A DNA stretch of 64,000 nucleotides. It comes from Maniola hyperantus (taxonomy: Eukaryota; Arthropoda; Insecta; Lepidoptera; Nymphalidae). The notes under the pieces are model-generated. The model was not told where the DNA came from, ran no database searches, and saw only the letters and a list, made by a program, of their open reading frames with translations. The stretch spans positions 11,222,001 through 11,286,000 of the forward strand of contig NC_048555.1 of NCBI RefSeq assembly GCF_902806685.2, in the 5' to 3' direction. This document shows positions 1-13,461 of the stretch, one piece after another (the first letter of the stretch is position 1; each line of letters starts with the position of its first letter). The translations under genes and the position numbers were made by a program.

Positions 1-359
1 AAATCATTTATTTGCACGATTGCAGGTACAATGATGGTGTTACAGTGGTTTATTTACAGCTACAATCCGCCATACAGTGGGCATGCAAAATTTATTTTCT
101 TATTATCTATTATTAATAAGCTATTTTTTTAACTTTTTTTTTAGAATTATAATGTTCAACAGTCACATATCACATAATATAATATAATATCACATGTCAC
201 ATAATAATTATCTACCTGTAATATATTAACCAAGAAATAATAAAATTATAAAATAGTCAATATAATATAACGTTTTATCCTTTCGGTACGGAACCCTAAC
301 AATGGTAGTAATTAGTAGAGGAATAAAAGAGTTACCATCATAGTTTTGTATGTCGCCAG

Positions 360-1276
360 GGTCACTTTGCCTTGTACTCCACCATGGAGTCAATCTACCG
401 TCGTATCGAACAGACGTTCCTGGAGACAGAGAAATGTGATCTCATGGAGGTGGACTATATGGAAGGGATGAACCCATACGTGCCCGTTTATAAGCATTCA
501 CCTTATATAGAGCTGCTGAAAGTTGCGTGAGTACTTATACAGGGTGTAACCAGAACGCTAGCAATAATGAATGGTGATAGTACTGGTGATTACTGATAAG
601 TTACCACAAAAAAGGGGAAAAAAATTATAAAAGAAATGCTATATTTTTTAAAAGTTTACAATATACTTCAATAAAACACCTGACTGACGCTGCGGGTCAA
701 CGAACGTTGCGTAGATAGACTACTCGAGGTCAATGCCACGTTGTAAGTGGGGCATTGACCTCGATTTTTGCACACTATACATTGCAAGTTTGCAAAATAC
801 TATATTATATTGGTTTTGGATTGTGATTACTACTGATAAGGTAGTAGGCACATAATATTATAATCCTTAGTCTTTGCTAGCTTTCTGGTTGCATCCTGTA
901 TATTTTATTTCCCTACTGTGATGTCTGCGACTTCGCGCGCATGGATTCAGATAGGTTTTTTTTTAAATTGTCCGTATCCAGGATGCAAGTTATCTCTTCA
1001 TCAGTTAATGAAGGAATAAAGTTATCTTATCTGATGAAGCTAAGTAATGTCTTTTTCTTTATCGCTGTTACCAGTTTCAAGCGTATCCAAGAATCCGGCA
1101 TCCAAATGGCACTGCACAACCGTATTCAGGTGCCCAAACCTCGCTGCACCGGCAACGTAGCCGCCTTCAGCAGCGTCAGCCTTGAGCACCTTCAACCAGT
1201 TCTGCTCTTCATCATTTACGGAATCGGAGTTGCTGTGTTGATACTTTTGACTGAGATTTTGACGCACAAAATGTGA
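360..1276 (+). CDS. Ionotropic receptor, IR75-like, last two exons (5' part outside window)
   Basis: Two coding exons, 360-526 and 1075-1276, join in frame (codon GCT split 2+1) and end at TGA 1274-1276. The intron begins gtgagt and its 3' end reads ttaccag. The peptide carries the end of the S2 ligand-binding lobe (GMNPYVPVYKHSPYIELLK, then FKRIQESGIQ) and a Cys-containing stretch (VPKPRCTGN). A final hydrophobic segment (LLFIIYGIGVAVLILLTEIL) would be the last transmembrane helix, followed by a short cytosolic end (THKM). This order, the SPY-LLK-RIQE-GIQ pattern and the KP-C spacing match the C-terminus of insect variant ionotropic glutamate receptors of the IR75 clade, which act as odorant-binding channel subunits for acids and amines in antennal neurons with the co-receptor IR8a. 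The upstream exons, with the pore and S1 lobe, are left of the window. Subfamily is inferred; membership of the iGluR/IR family is more secure. Confidence 0.75.
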
Positions 1277-2414
1277 GAAAATACCTACTTTGTGTCAAAA
1301 AGTTACAATTATTCTCACCAGATTATCGCGGCACCGCGGTCCACTTCTGAGCCCGAGTCCTGAGATATTGATAGAAGAGATAATATTATAATACATTTTG
1401 ATGTCCTGGGCCTAAATGACTTAAAAGAGCACAATTTTTTTTATTTTTAAGAAACTAGCCCAGAATACTTAAGTTTATCACTCTTTAATTTTTTGTGGGC
1501 TGGCTTCTCATGGCTATTACTTTCTTCACATAATATTTTCAGCCTGATTTGGAATTTGAATCAATATAGGATTTTTAGCCGAGACGGCAGGCGTAGAGTA
1601 GGTCCGACGAGTCAGACGAGTGTAAGACCTAATGTTTCTTGGAGAAAATTTATCTTTAACATTGACATCGACTGGAAGAGTAAAATAGCGAGTGCTATTT
1701 TTTTTTGAATTTTTAGCTGCTTCGATTCCCGGATTGAGTCACTCGAGCATTCATTTCTAGACATTTCTTGGAATAGTAATAAAATTGATAACGTATTTTT
1801 TCAGAAGTACTCGACGAACTGCAGCTGTATTGAAGGATAAATTCGTGAAACGTAAAATGTAACTTTGTAAACGTAAATTGTACTTTCCTCAAACACTGTC
1901 GTAATAAAAGTTTTGCTTTCATTTGTAATTATTATTAAGTAGGTGCCTATTATTTTCTGAACCTCTCCCATAATATCGAATTTCTAGATCTCAGGGTTTG
2001 GCTTTAGTGAGGCGTGTTATGTGCAGCATGCAGCGTGGCGACTAGTATTAGCTCAGCGAGGGACAAATCTTTTCTTCTTTAAATAGATATTGAAATCCAA
2101 GATGACCTATGCAATAAAAAAAAGAGCCAACTTATATTGCGCGAATTATTGTAGACTCGTCCTGTCTCTCGACAAGTTATTTTATGGTCACTTTAGGAGT
2201 TAGAGCTTACTTCTCTTTTTATTATGAAGAGTCATAAAACGCTTGCACACAATCTCATCTGATGGATATTACGGTCGAGGATACTTAGATGCTCAAAAAT
2301 GTTTTAGGATAAAATTATAAAGCTATCCTCAGATTTAGAATTTTTATTTGGAATAGGTATATTATGTGGGTAGGTAGTACCAGGTTAGTATTTAAGTAAT
2401 TATTAAATTCGTGA
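1277..2414. other. Intergenic, no gene recognised
   Basis: AT-rich sequence after the receptor gene. I see no ORF with protein-like composition, no long repeat and no RNA gene. The few short ORFs have low-complexity translations. Confidence 0.5.
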
Positions 2415-2948
2415 TCAAAATAATGGACTTTTAAATTGATATTCGAAATTCCGTGTTGGGCTTTTTGATTTCTTTGCGGAAGCTTTCTTAGGTCTCAAAG
2501 GATTCGCTTTTCGAGGCGCTTCACCTTTTTTCGGTCTTTGAACGCGTTTAGATCCAATAGAGGTTTTAGGAGCAGACGCCATTTTCTTTACGTTACAATG
2601 GTCTGGTTCTTTAGAGGGTTTCATACCATACTTCGTGCCTTGAAAGCTTTTTGGTACCACTTTAGAAGGTAGATGCAAAGGCTGTAAACACTTCCGTTTG
2701 GTCTTTGCGGATTCATCGAAGTGGAAGCTATCCATTGCTGTGGTTTTACTCACACACTTTTCGTAGTTGGCCTTCGTGTCGTACCATGTACTGCCTGAAA
2801 GATTAGCGATCATTACGCGAAGGTCGGTGAGAGTCTGACCGTGGTAGCTGACTTCATCTTGGAGTTTGTCAAGCTTTTTCTCGAATTGCTTGAACGAGGA
2901 TAAAATGTTATGTAACGTGTCCATTGCACGAGATTTTTGAAAGGACAT
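2415..2948 (-). CDS. Small basic hypothetical protein, single exon
   Basis: An uninterrupted frame of 177 codons from ATG at 2948 to TAA at 2415. An in-frame TTG lies seven codons upstream, but ATG is preferred. Residues 9-50 look helical with heptad-like spacing (FKQFEKKLDKLQDEV, then LTDLRVMIANL), suggesting a short coiled coil. The C-terminal third is very rich in Lys, Arg, Ser and Pro (KRVQRPKKGEAPRKANP and KKASAKKSKSPTRN), like a nucleic-acid-binding or nuclear-localising tail. I recognise no family. The gene is intronless and stands between the receptor and the synthetase on the opposite strand to both. The composition is not that of a transposon protein, and the frame is long for this AT-rich region, which favours a real gene. 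A spermatid or chromatin protein is one possibility, but that is a guess. Confidence 0.5.
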   Translation of the reverse strand: MSFQKSRAMDTLHNILSSFKQFEKKLDKLQDEVSYHGQTLTDLRVMIANLSGSTWYDTKANYEKCVSKTTAMDSFHFDESAKTKRKCLQPLHLPSKVVPKSFQGTKYGMKPSKEPDHCNVKKMASAPKTSIGSKRVQRPKKGEAPRKANPLRPKKASAKKSKSPTRNFEYQFKSPLF

Positions 2949-3726
2949 ATGGTTTCTAACTCGACACAATTTTGAATAGTTTTTTTAGTTTTTTGTTACC
3001 TATAGTTTTATTAGGTATTTTTTATACTTCATTTTAATTTTAAAGATTGTGATATTCTATCTCTATGGTGATATTATTGACAAATAGACAAATTCAGGAT
3101 TTGATTGTCATTTTTTATTTTTTCTATTTTTCGCATTAAAAAGAAAACCAGCAAACTACCATGTAGCTTAAATCTGCTTAATGCTCTGAGCATAGTCATA
3201 GATCTGAGTGAAGGAACCTAGTATTTACCCATAGAGTTATGATACTAGCACTAGGATTTACCAAGTGAAGTGAGTGCTGGTAAATCCTAAGTTTACTCAT
3301 ATTAATTATGTTTGGTAAGTCCAAAATTAACGATTATCATAGAACAATTTGGACTTTTACCAGACTTGCTAAGTATAGAACTCTGAGCAATATATTGCTG
3401 ATTTATGATGATAATATATAAAGCCTTACATTACAAGGCCGCCTTTGCATACAAATGTTTTTAATTTCTTTGTTTTTTGTCTTGGTTATTTCATGTATTG
3501 TATGCAGTAAAGTTTTCTATCTTAGAGGTTTTACCGGAAAATCCTAAGGTTTACAGTAACTTGCATTATCTACTAGCATCGTGTACAGAAAAAATTACGC
3601 CCACAATGCCCATTATTAATCAGAAATTATTTAGTCTGTGATTTTATTATTCTGTGGGCAGAATTGACATTACAATGACAACGTCATTCAATCTGTCAAA
3701 GTGCTGTCAAACGTGAAATCGACAAC
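2949..3726. other. Spacer upstream of ThrRS with imperfect inverted repeats
   Basis: No coding signal. At about 3251-3291 a 13-bp motif (ctaggatttacca) is followed by its near-inverse tggtaaatcctaag. A second pair around 3312-3365 (tggtaagtccaaa and tttggacttttacca) continues the pattern, so a decayed foldback MITE is likely. The ThrRS promoter should lie just before 3727, but no clear TATA or initiator is seen. Confidence 0.35.
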
Positions 3727-6700
3727 ATGGGCGACTCGGCTGCGGAAAAAGTTCAGAATTTAAATATAAACGAAAAGGCAGGATTTTGTGCATTATATTA
3801 AACTTTCACACCTAGTTAGCTACATCAGTGATGTTGAAATTGTTAAAATTACATAGACTCTGCGTGGTCCGCCTCAAAGTGGACTACGCTGCATATGCCA
3901 CATGGGTTTGTAGGATTTACAAGAAATGCGAAAAAATACATTAAAAAACTACTTTTTATTCATAATTCTACATGTTTACTTTAGTAGTATAGAAATTACA
4001 ACATTAGTTTTATTGTTAGAACCCCTTATTGCAGTATTTCATCATCCTATACTTTCACTGCATTCGATAACCTGAACATGACTTTCGCGATCAATTTACA
4101 GCATATTCACAATAAGAAAGCACTCCTAAATCTTTCTGTTATAGGCAGCGATAGTGAAATCAGTACAAAAGATAGATTTGAAGTAGATTTTCTCGATAGA
4201 TTTATCTGAGTAACAACCACATAACAAAGGCCTCTGGACCTGGCTGCATATGAGTATATGCTTGTACTGCTCTTATCTAATACATACTTCTAGTCTTGTG
4301 CCTGCTTGGTCATCTAAAAGATCACTACTTACTAGTACAATTCAAGCAGTGTGCTAGTTTACTCAAACGTCTCTATTAGTAACCATTCGGTATTTGATTT
4401 AGATCTAATAGGGTTTATGGTTAAATTAGTGTTATTGTGCTGAAATTGTAATTATTTAGATACTAGCCCGCGTTTTCGTTCGCGTTAGGTTTTTAAAAAT
4501 CCCGTGGGAACTGTTTGAATTTCTGGGTTAAAAAGTTGCTTATTTCACTCTCGTCTTTATCTATACCCATGTAGAAAATCACGTCAATCCGTTGCACCGT
4601 TGCGACGTGATTGAAGGACAAACACACTTTCGCATTTATAACAAGGGTACTGATTTTAAAAGTGTACATCAGAGATAACTAATATCTCATTTCAATGTAA
4701 CATTTTCTTTCTTTACAGTCCCAAAAAAAAGCAATGAAAGAAAAGAAGAAAAAAGATGAACCGTCTGGTGGTGGTGCTGCTGAACTGAACCCTTGGCCGG
4801 AGTACATCCAGAAACGATTAGACCTATGGGATAAGTACAAGGCTCAATACGAAGAACAGTTAGCTTTGAAGCCAGAATTAAGTATTGTTGTTACGTTACC
4901 CGATGGGAAGACGGTAGAGGCAAAAGCATGGAGGACTACACCGTATGATGTTGCCAAGGGTATTAGGTATGATTTTTATGGTATACTTTTATTGTAATTG
5001 CTAATCCAGGAGTATATTATGTATTTTCACCACTTTGGAAGTTAGTTAAAAGTATTTATTTTATAAATAAATTAAGTTCATCGTTTTCCTGTATATATGT
5101 GTGTGCAATAAAGATTTCAAAATAAATACCTATATGAATCATAATCCATACTAATATTATAAATGCGAAAGTGTGTCTGTCTGTCTATCTGCTAGGTTTT
5201 CACGGCCTATCCGTGTAACCGATTTTGTGACGCAATTTGGTAGAGAGATATCTTGCATCCCGGGGAAGGACATAGGCTACTTTTTATCCCGGAAAATCGA
5301 AGAGTTCCCACAGGATTTATAAAAACCGAAACTTACGTAAACGAAGTCGCGGGCATCTCCTAGTATTGTATAAAGATAGGCTGTCACACAAAAAATACCT
5401 TTATAAAATCAATCGCTTTACACAATTAGTGCTGTTATTCTGTGTAGCTAAATCTTGCTAAAAACGAGATGAAATTACATTCCATAAAAGATGGATTTTT
5501 CACTGTTCAAGCATGTTTTAGTGGACACTTTTATTATGAACTCATCATCATCATCATCATCATCATGAGCCACTCATCGCTGGGTCAATAAATAAGGTAT
5601 ATCAGGTTATCTCTGTATGAAATTTCGTCAAAATCAGTTAAGCTGATGGACCATAAAAGACACATACATACTTTCACATTTGTAGGTACTATTAATATAA
5701 AAAAGATTTTATTTTTGCATGCCAATTGCCATGTATTATTGAAATATTTGAGTATTCTATTTAGTTGCAATCAACCATCAAATAAATATATGTTTTGCTA
5801 TGTAGATTATGCATGCAGCTTATAATAGCTCATACACTTAAATTAATCATTCATTTATTAATTGGCAATTTTCAATAAATATGACACCTTATTTATTTGC
5901 TCTCAAGCGAGTTTTGGAGTGAATAGTAAGTTCTTTCTTATTTATTTTTATAATTTACTAGCTGCCCTGACGAACTTCGTTCCGCCTAACAGTGGAGTTT
6001 TTTAAATTTTTCTCTCCGAAAGAACCATCCTCGTACTTCAAGAAATATAAAAAAAGAATTAGCGAAATCGGTTCAGCTGTTCTTGAGATTTGCGATGACC
6101 AACACATTTGGTGATTCATTTTTATATTATAGATTGTAGAGTCTGGAAATTTTGCTCTACTCAAAACTTCTGTGAAATCTGTGTCAATTTAAAAGAAATA
6201 TTTGCATTGGTTATTCAATTTAATAGCCACCGGATTTTCAGACAGGCTATAAATAAATAAATATTAAAAATTGTTCTTGAAAACTCCTTTTTTTTTCCTG
6301 GCATGAAAATGATAAAAATTCTTTAAAAACTTACTAAAATTTTTGACTAATACCAGTGTTTGTAATATAAGTCCCGCTAATTGCTAATTCGCCTGGCCGC
6401 CATTTTAGTGACGGCTAGACTGAAGTTTCGAACTGATGGTATATTTTTATTTCGGCTGACGTCATTTCGATGTTAATGAGACATGGTTCCAGTGCAATAG
6501 CAATTTGCGGGACTTATAACTAAATATTCCTACCATTGTTAATAAAAAACTACAACTATCATTAGTATTTTTAATTGTTTGCAGCCAAGGCCTAGCCGAT
6601 TCAACGATCATAGCTCGCGTGAACAATGTACTCTGGGACCTGGACAGGCCTTTGGAAGCGGACTGTAAGTTGGAGCTCCTACGATGGGACAACACAGATG

Positions 6701-9700
6701 CACAGGCAGTGTTCTGGCATTCCTCGGCACATATGCTTGGAGAAGCCATGGAAAGGGTGAGTTGACCTAAAAAATAGATGGGTATCAAACGCGATGAGAC
6801 TATCGCGACATTATCCATTTCATAATGATGTTATGTGACAATGGGAAAATATTACAAATATAGTTCGCGACAGGTCGATATGGCATTCGGGGTATGCAGG
6901 GGACACCCCGCACACCGCACGTCTCCCGCGCTATCCCGCACCGGGTTAGACCGGGCGCTGTGCGAATGTGCGGGGCGTCCCCACCCCGATCGCCATATCG
7001 ACCTGTCGCAATGTATGTATAATAATTGTAGTAGGCCGGGCGCACTTGACCCCAAAGTTATGGCTATTACACCGCGCCTTTTCAAAAGCACTGACGGTAA
7101 CTCTTATCTCTTATAAGAGAGAGGGAGAGAGATACGAGTTAGGGAGAGGTATTTGTTTTTTTTTTGCTTTATTGTGTCGTAAAAAGAGTCGCTATTTATT
7201 TAAACGTCTTTTCTGAGTGAACTTTCCTAAGAATTTAGATACCTATAACCCTTGTAGGTACCTCAAAAAACTGACTACCCTCTCTGTCAGGTATAGTTTT
7301 AGGCAACTATGTGAGTTTACTTAGCCAAATAGTCTGGATTTAGTTTTTGAAGTTTAGTTTACTGATTATGTTTTTTGTTTTCAAGGTTTACGGTGGATGC
7401 TTATGCTACGGCCCGCCGATAGAAGAAGGCTTCTACTATGACATGTTTTATCCAGAGAAAGGGGTAAGGAAACTATCTGCTCTGCCCAGGTTCTTGTAGT
7501 GTATGATGAGGTGTAGAAGTGTGACGTAAAAACAAAAAACCGGTCAAGTGCGAGTCGTACTCGCACAAAATTCCATACCATCGTACAAGAAATACTATTT
7601 TTTTATTTTCATGGCGGCCATTTTAATTTCATTATTATCACTCTGTGAAAATTTTGACTCTCTACCTATAACTGTTCATGAGATACAGCCCGCTGACAGA
7701 CAGACTGACGGACAACGGAGGCTTAGTAATAAGGTCCTGTTGGCACCTTGAGGGTATGAAGCTGAAACTCTGAAAATCAGTTGAAAAAAACCCCAAGATA
7801 TCCATTAATCTGAATTTTATGCTTTTTTATAAAAATACTAGCTGATGCCCGCAACTTCGGTTTTTAAAAATCCCGTGGGAACTCTGATTTTCCGGGATAA
7901 AAAGTAGCCTATGTCACTCTCCAGGTAGATAAAGATCTATACCCATGCAAAAATCACGCCAATCCGTTGCACCGTTGCGACGTGATTGAAGGACAAACTA
8001 ACAAACCAACAAACAAACACACTTTCACACTTATAATAAGGGTACTGATTGTAAATTGATCACTTGAAAAGAGCAACTGCTGAGTTTCTTGCTGGAACGG
8101 CATTGTTAATCCGAACCAGTGGTAAATTAAACTAGTTGGCGATTCAAAAGCACTTGTAAAAGTTTACTTGAATAAAAATATATTCTATTCTATTCTATAT
8201 GCAACTAAAGCCCTTCCTTTTCAAAACTGTCTACACCTTTCACAGATATCATCCACAGACTTCCATGTAATAGAAGGTCTAGTGAAGAAAATAACAAAGG
8301 AAAAGCAGAACTTCGAACGGCTAGAGCTGACGAAGGAACAATTACTAGAAATGTTTGACTACAATCCCTTCAAAGTCAGGATCCTGAAGGAAAAGGTGGA
8401 TACGCCCACCACCACCGTGTATAGATGTGGACCCCTCATCGATCTATGTAGGGGTCCGCATGTAAGGCATACGGGGAAGGTCAAAGCCTTCAAGGTCACT
8501 AAGGTATGTACTACTCGGTTTTTATATCTAACTGGCAGCAGCCGAGTTTCTTACTGGTACTTCTCAATAGTGCGGTCATTCCCAACCAGGTCATTCACTT
8601 AGCTAAAAAAACCATTGGTGCATGTAACTTATACGCGCAGTTAAAATAAAACTTCTTTGATGCTATGGTAGATATTACGATTAAACTAAAAATAGTCTTG
8701 TAAAAATAGAGTTTTCAATCTATGGCCGTAGCTGCTTGGTACATTGAAATACTTCGATAAAAGCAGCCTCAATGCAGCTGTTCTGTTTGGCGGCCTCGAT
8801 AAAAGATGGCGGCCTCAAAACATAATATGTTCTATTTGTTATACTTTATCAGTCACTCAAGTGTTGTCAACAACTGTACAATGTTTCAACTCGATGCATG
8901 CGCGAACGCATAGGTAACGTAACGAACGAACAGGCAAACGGATAGACATTAATATTTAATTATAAGATTTATACTAAAACATGGTCGGTCTTATACTATT
9001 TTTTTTTTTTTTTTAAAACATTAGCCATGTTAAATGACTAATATTCCCCTTTTTCCTCTCCAACTAAGCGTGAAGCTTGTGCTAGGAGTAGGTACGACAA
9101 TAGTGCAACGGGCAGGGTTTGAACCGTCGACCTTTCGGTTTTTAGTCCACTCCTTTACCAGTTGAGCTATTGAGGCTCTAACTATTTTTTAATTGTTGTA
9201 GAACTCTTCAACATACTGGGAAGGTAAAGCAGACGCGGAAAGTCTGCAGAGAGTGTATGGTGTATCATTCCCTGACCCCAAACAGTTGAAGCAGTGGGAG
9301 GTCATACAGGAAGAGGCCGCTAAGAGGGACCATAGGAAGATTGGCAGGGTGAGTGGTTCTTAAGCAATAGTTAAGTGTTTTAAGGCGAAATGCATGGACT
9401 GCTGTCGCCATTATTTTAATTTCGTGATATCTCCTAAGATATTATTCTAAATGAAATGATGCAAAGGGCAATTTTGGTCTAAATTAAACACTTGAGATGA
9501 CGAAATTTTTTATTTTGATAAGGACTAATACTATGATAGTAAAAACACCTCCGAAATTAAAGCTTTGTTTTAGACCACATTTCAAAACCATAAAAAGGGT
9601 TATTGTGAGCCTACCGTAAAAGATAGATATATGCTATCGCGGACTTTTTTTAGAGCTGCTTAAGAGGTACAACTTCACCGAACATTGTTTTCGTGTAACT

Positions 9701-12700
9701 TTAACTATTTACGCAGCGCACGCCACAATTAGACGGTTTTTTTCACATTATTGCAATTTTCGTAAGGATCTCGATATTTTTTGAAAATAAAATATAGCCT
9801 ATGTCACTCAAGAATAATGTAGTTTTCTACTGGTGAAAGAATTTTTAAAATCGGTTCAGTAGTTCCAAAGATTACCCCCTACAAACAAACTTAACGACAT
9901 TACCTCTTAGATATAATATTAGTATAGACTAGCTTATGCTCGCGACTTCGTTCGCATGGAATACACAAATTTCAAACCCCTATTTCACCCCCTTAGGAAT
10001 TGAATTTTCAAAAATCCTTTCTTAGCGGATGCCTACGTAATAATAGCTATCTGCATGCCAAATTTCAGCCCGATACGTCCAGTAGTTTGAGCTGTGCGTT
10101 GATAGATCAGTCTGTCTGTCAGTCAGTCACCTTTCCATTTTATTTATTTAGAAGAAGAAGACTAGCGTATGCTCGCGACTTCGTCCGCGTGGAATACACA
10201 AATTTCAAACCCCTATTTCACCCCCTTAGGAATTGAATTTTCAAAAATCCTTTCTTAGCGGATGCCTACGTAATAATAGCTATCTGCATGCCAAATTTCA
10301 GCCCGATCCGTCCAGTAGTTTGAGCTGTGCGTTGATAGATCAGTCAGTCAGTCAGTCACCTTTCCATTTTATTTATTTAAGACTAGCTTATGCTCGCGAC
10401 TTCGTCCGCGTGGACTACAAAAACTTCAAACCCCTATTTTATCCCCTTAGGGGTTGAATTTTCAAAAATCCTTTCTTAGCGGACGTCTACATCATAATAG
10501 CTATCTGCATGCCAAATTTCAGCCCGATCCGTCCAGTAGTTTGAGCTGTGCGTTGATAGATCAGTCAGTCAGTCAGTCAGTCAGTCACCTTTTCCTTTTA
10601 TATATATAGAAGAAGAAGACTAGCGTATGCTCGCGACTTCATCCGCGTGAACTACACAAATTTCAATCCCCTATTTCACCCCCTTAGGAATTGAATTTTC
10701 AAAAATCCTTTCTTAGCGGATGCCTGCGTAATAATAGCTATCTGCATGCCAAATTTCAGCCCGATCCGTCCAGTAGTTTGAGCTGTGCGTTGATAGATCA
10801 GTCAGTCAGTCAGTCACCTTTCCCTTTTATATATTCAGATTTATTATAGGTACTGTTTATTTACAGGAGCAAGAGTTATACTTCTTCCACGAGCTGTCAC
10901 CCGGCTCGTGTTTCTTCCAGCCGCGAGGCGCACACATATACAACACTTTAGTTAACTTTATAAGGGAGGAGTATAGGTAATTATATGTTTTTTAAGATAA
11001 GGCGATAAGGCCGCCTTTACATGCTACAGCTATTAGATTAAGATCCTTGTATGCGCTAGTCTATAAATAAATAAATAATTTTTTTATGTTTACTTGTGTT
11101 GTGTGCAATAAAGTGATAAAAAATAACATTTTTAAATTTATAATTTAACTAGCTTATGCCCGCGACTTCGTCCGCGTGGACTACACAATTTTTATCCCCT
11201 ATTTTAGCCCCTTAGGGGTTAAATTTTCAAAAATCCTTTCTTGGCGGATGTCTACGTCATAATAGCCATCTGTATGCCAAATTTCAGCCCGATCAAATAG
11301 AAACCTTATAGGATCACTTTGCTGTTTGTCTGTCTGTCTGTCTGTCAAGAAACCTATAGGGGGTACCCTATAGGTTAATATATAAATAGGGGTCAATGGG
11401 AAGGTATTTCCATTGACCTAAAATCATGAAATTTGGTAGGTAGGTAGATCTAATAAACTAATATTACTATACCAAGTTGGGTATCATATGAAAGGGCTTT
11501 ACCCGTACATTCTAAAACAGATTTTTATTTATTGTTATGCGTAAAAAATACGACTGTAGTACGGAACCCTCGGCGCGGGAGTCTGACTCGCACTTGGCGG
11601 GTGTTTCTATTTAGAGTCTCAATAGCTCAACGTGTGCAGGAGTGGACTGAAAACCGAAAGGTCGACGGTTCAATCCCCGCCCGTTGCACTATTGTCGTAC
11701 CTACTCCTAGCACAAGCTTGACGCTTTGTTGGAGAGGAAAGGGGAATATTAGTCATTTAACATGGCTAATATATTTTTTTTTAATATATATTTGTCTTTT
11801 GTTATAGAAAGCGCGGTTTCCACGAAGTGGTGACGCCGAATATGTACAACGCCAAGCTGTGGCAGACGTCAGGCCACTGGGCGCATTACGCTGAGAACAT
11901 GTTCTCCTTCGAAGTCGAGAAGGAGACCTTCGCGCTCAAACCCATGAACTGTCCTGGACATTGGTGAGATATCAATCCATCATACAATCAATCAGCCTGT
12001 TTGCGTCCACTGCTGGACGTAGGCCTTCGAACTGTCACAACTACTAAATAAAACCAAGGTCCACAGACTCACAGTACAAAGGTACACAAATATTTACTAC
12101 TTAATATTATAAACTGTTTTAAAAGGAAAATATTAATAAAACTAATATACATATCAAAAATAAGTAATAAATTGTAATTAATAATAAATTTTACTATTAC
12201 TGCTAGGTTTATAATATTATAATTATTCTAAAAAAAAAATTTTGCCGACGGAATATTTTTATTTCGGCTGACATCACGCCGATGGTAATGAGCCGTGGTT
12301 CCAGCGCAATAGCAATTTGCGGGACTAATACTACAATTTTTCATGATTTTTCTGCAAATATCGTCAAAATATCTTTTTTTTTTATAAATGTTTTCTCTTC
12401 CTCAGCCTGATGTTCGACAACCGTACCAGGTCTTGGAGGGAACTGCCTCTCCGTATGGCAGACTTTGGAGTTCTTCACAGGAACGAGTTAAGCGGCGCTC
12501 TCACCGGCCTGACTCGTGTGAGACGCTTCCAACAGGACGACGCGCATATATTCTGTGCGCCGCAACATATTGAACAGGAAATGGTAAGCTTACTTTTAAC
12601 GAATACCGCATCAGGTCTTGGAGGAAACTGCCTCTCCGTATGGCAGACTTTGGATTGCTTCACAGGAACGAGTTAAGCGGCGCTCTCACCGGCCTGACTC

Positions 12701-13419
12701 GTGTGAGACGCTTCCAACAGGACGACGCGCATATATTCTGTGCGCCGCAACATATTGAACAGGAAATGGTAAGCTTACTTTTAACGAATACCGCATCAGG
12801 TCTTGGAGGGAACTGCCTCTCCGTATGGCAGACTTTGGAGTTCTTTACAGGAACGAGTTAAGCGGCGCTCTCACCGGCCTGACTCGTGTGAGACGCTTCC
12901 AGCAGGACGACGCGCATATATTCTGTGCGCCGCAACATATTGAACAGGAAATGGTAAGGAAATTTCGTTGACTAAATCATGCAAAATAACTTACCTATTG
13001 TATATTTACCGGTCTATCAATCCGCATTTGCGTAGTAGACAATGGCCAAACCCTTTTCATTCTAAAAGGAGACCCGTGCTCAGTAGTGAGTCGGCGATGG
13101 CTTGATGTATTTTGTTACTAGCTGATGCCCGCGACTTAGTCCGCGTGGATTTACGTTTTTCAAAATCCCGCGGGAACTCTTTGATTTTCCGGGATAAAAA
13201 GTAGCCTATGTGTTAATCCAGGGTATAATCTATCTTCATTCCAAATTTCAGCCAAATCCGTCCAGTAGTTTTTGCGTGAAGGAGTAACAAACATACACAC
13301 ACACACACACACACATATAATTTTTCGCCTTTACAATATTAGTCGGGATTTACTCTGATTTATGTTGTGTACGATAAAAGTATATTTATTTACAATAATC
13401 AACGGTGCACGCACGCATG

Positions 13420-13461
<42 letters not shown>

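Noticed and set aside
941..1276. Reading the receptor end as a 111-codon gene starting at 941
   Set aside because: The part before 1075 is intron. The splice acceptor at 1073-1074 joins in phase to the exon at 360-526.
5540..5575. Short (atc)n run as a CRISPR-like or coding repeat
   Set aside because: Simple trinucleotide repeat, common as a SINE or LINE tail. No spacers.
6800..7216. Several ORFs of 79-93 codons on both strands
   Set aside because: They cross the GC-rich palindromic MITE, which has few stops in any frame. The translations mirror the inverted repeat and show no protein features.
12410..12861. Overlapping ORFs that read as fused ThrRS motif-2 exon copies
   Set aside because: They are read-through artefacts of the 185-bp tandem copies. 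The frame shifts at each copy, so no natural protein spans two of them.
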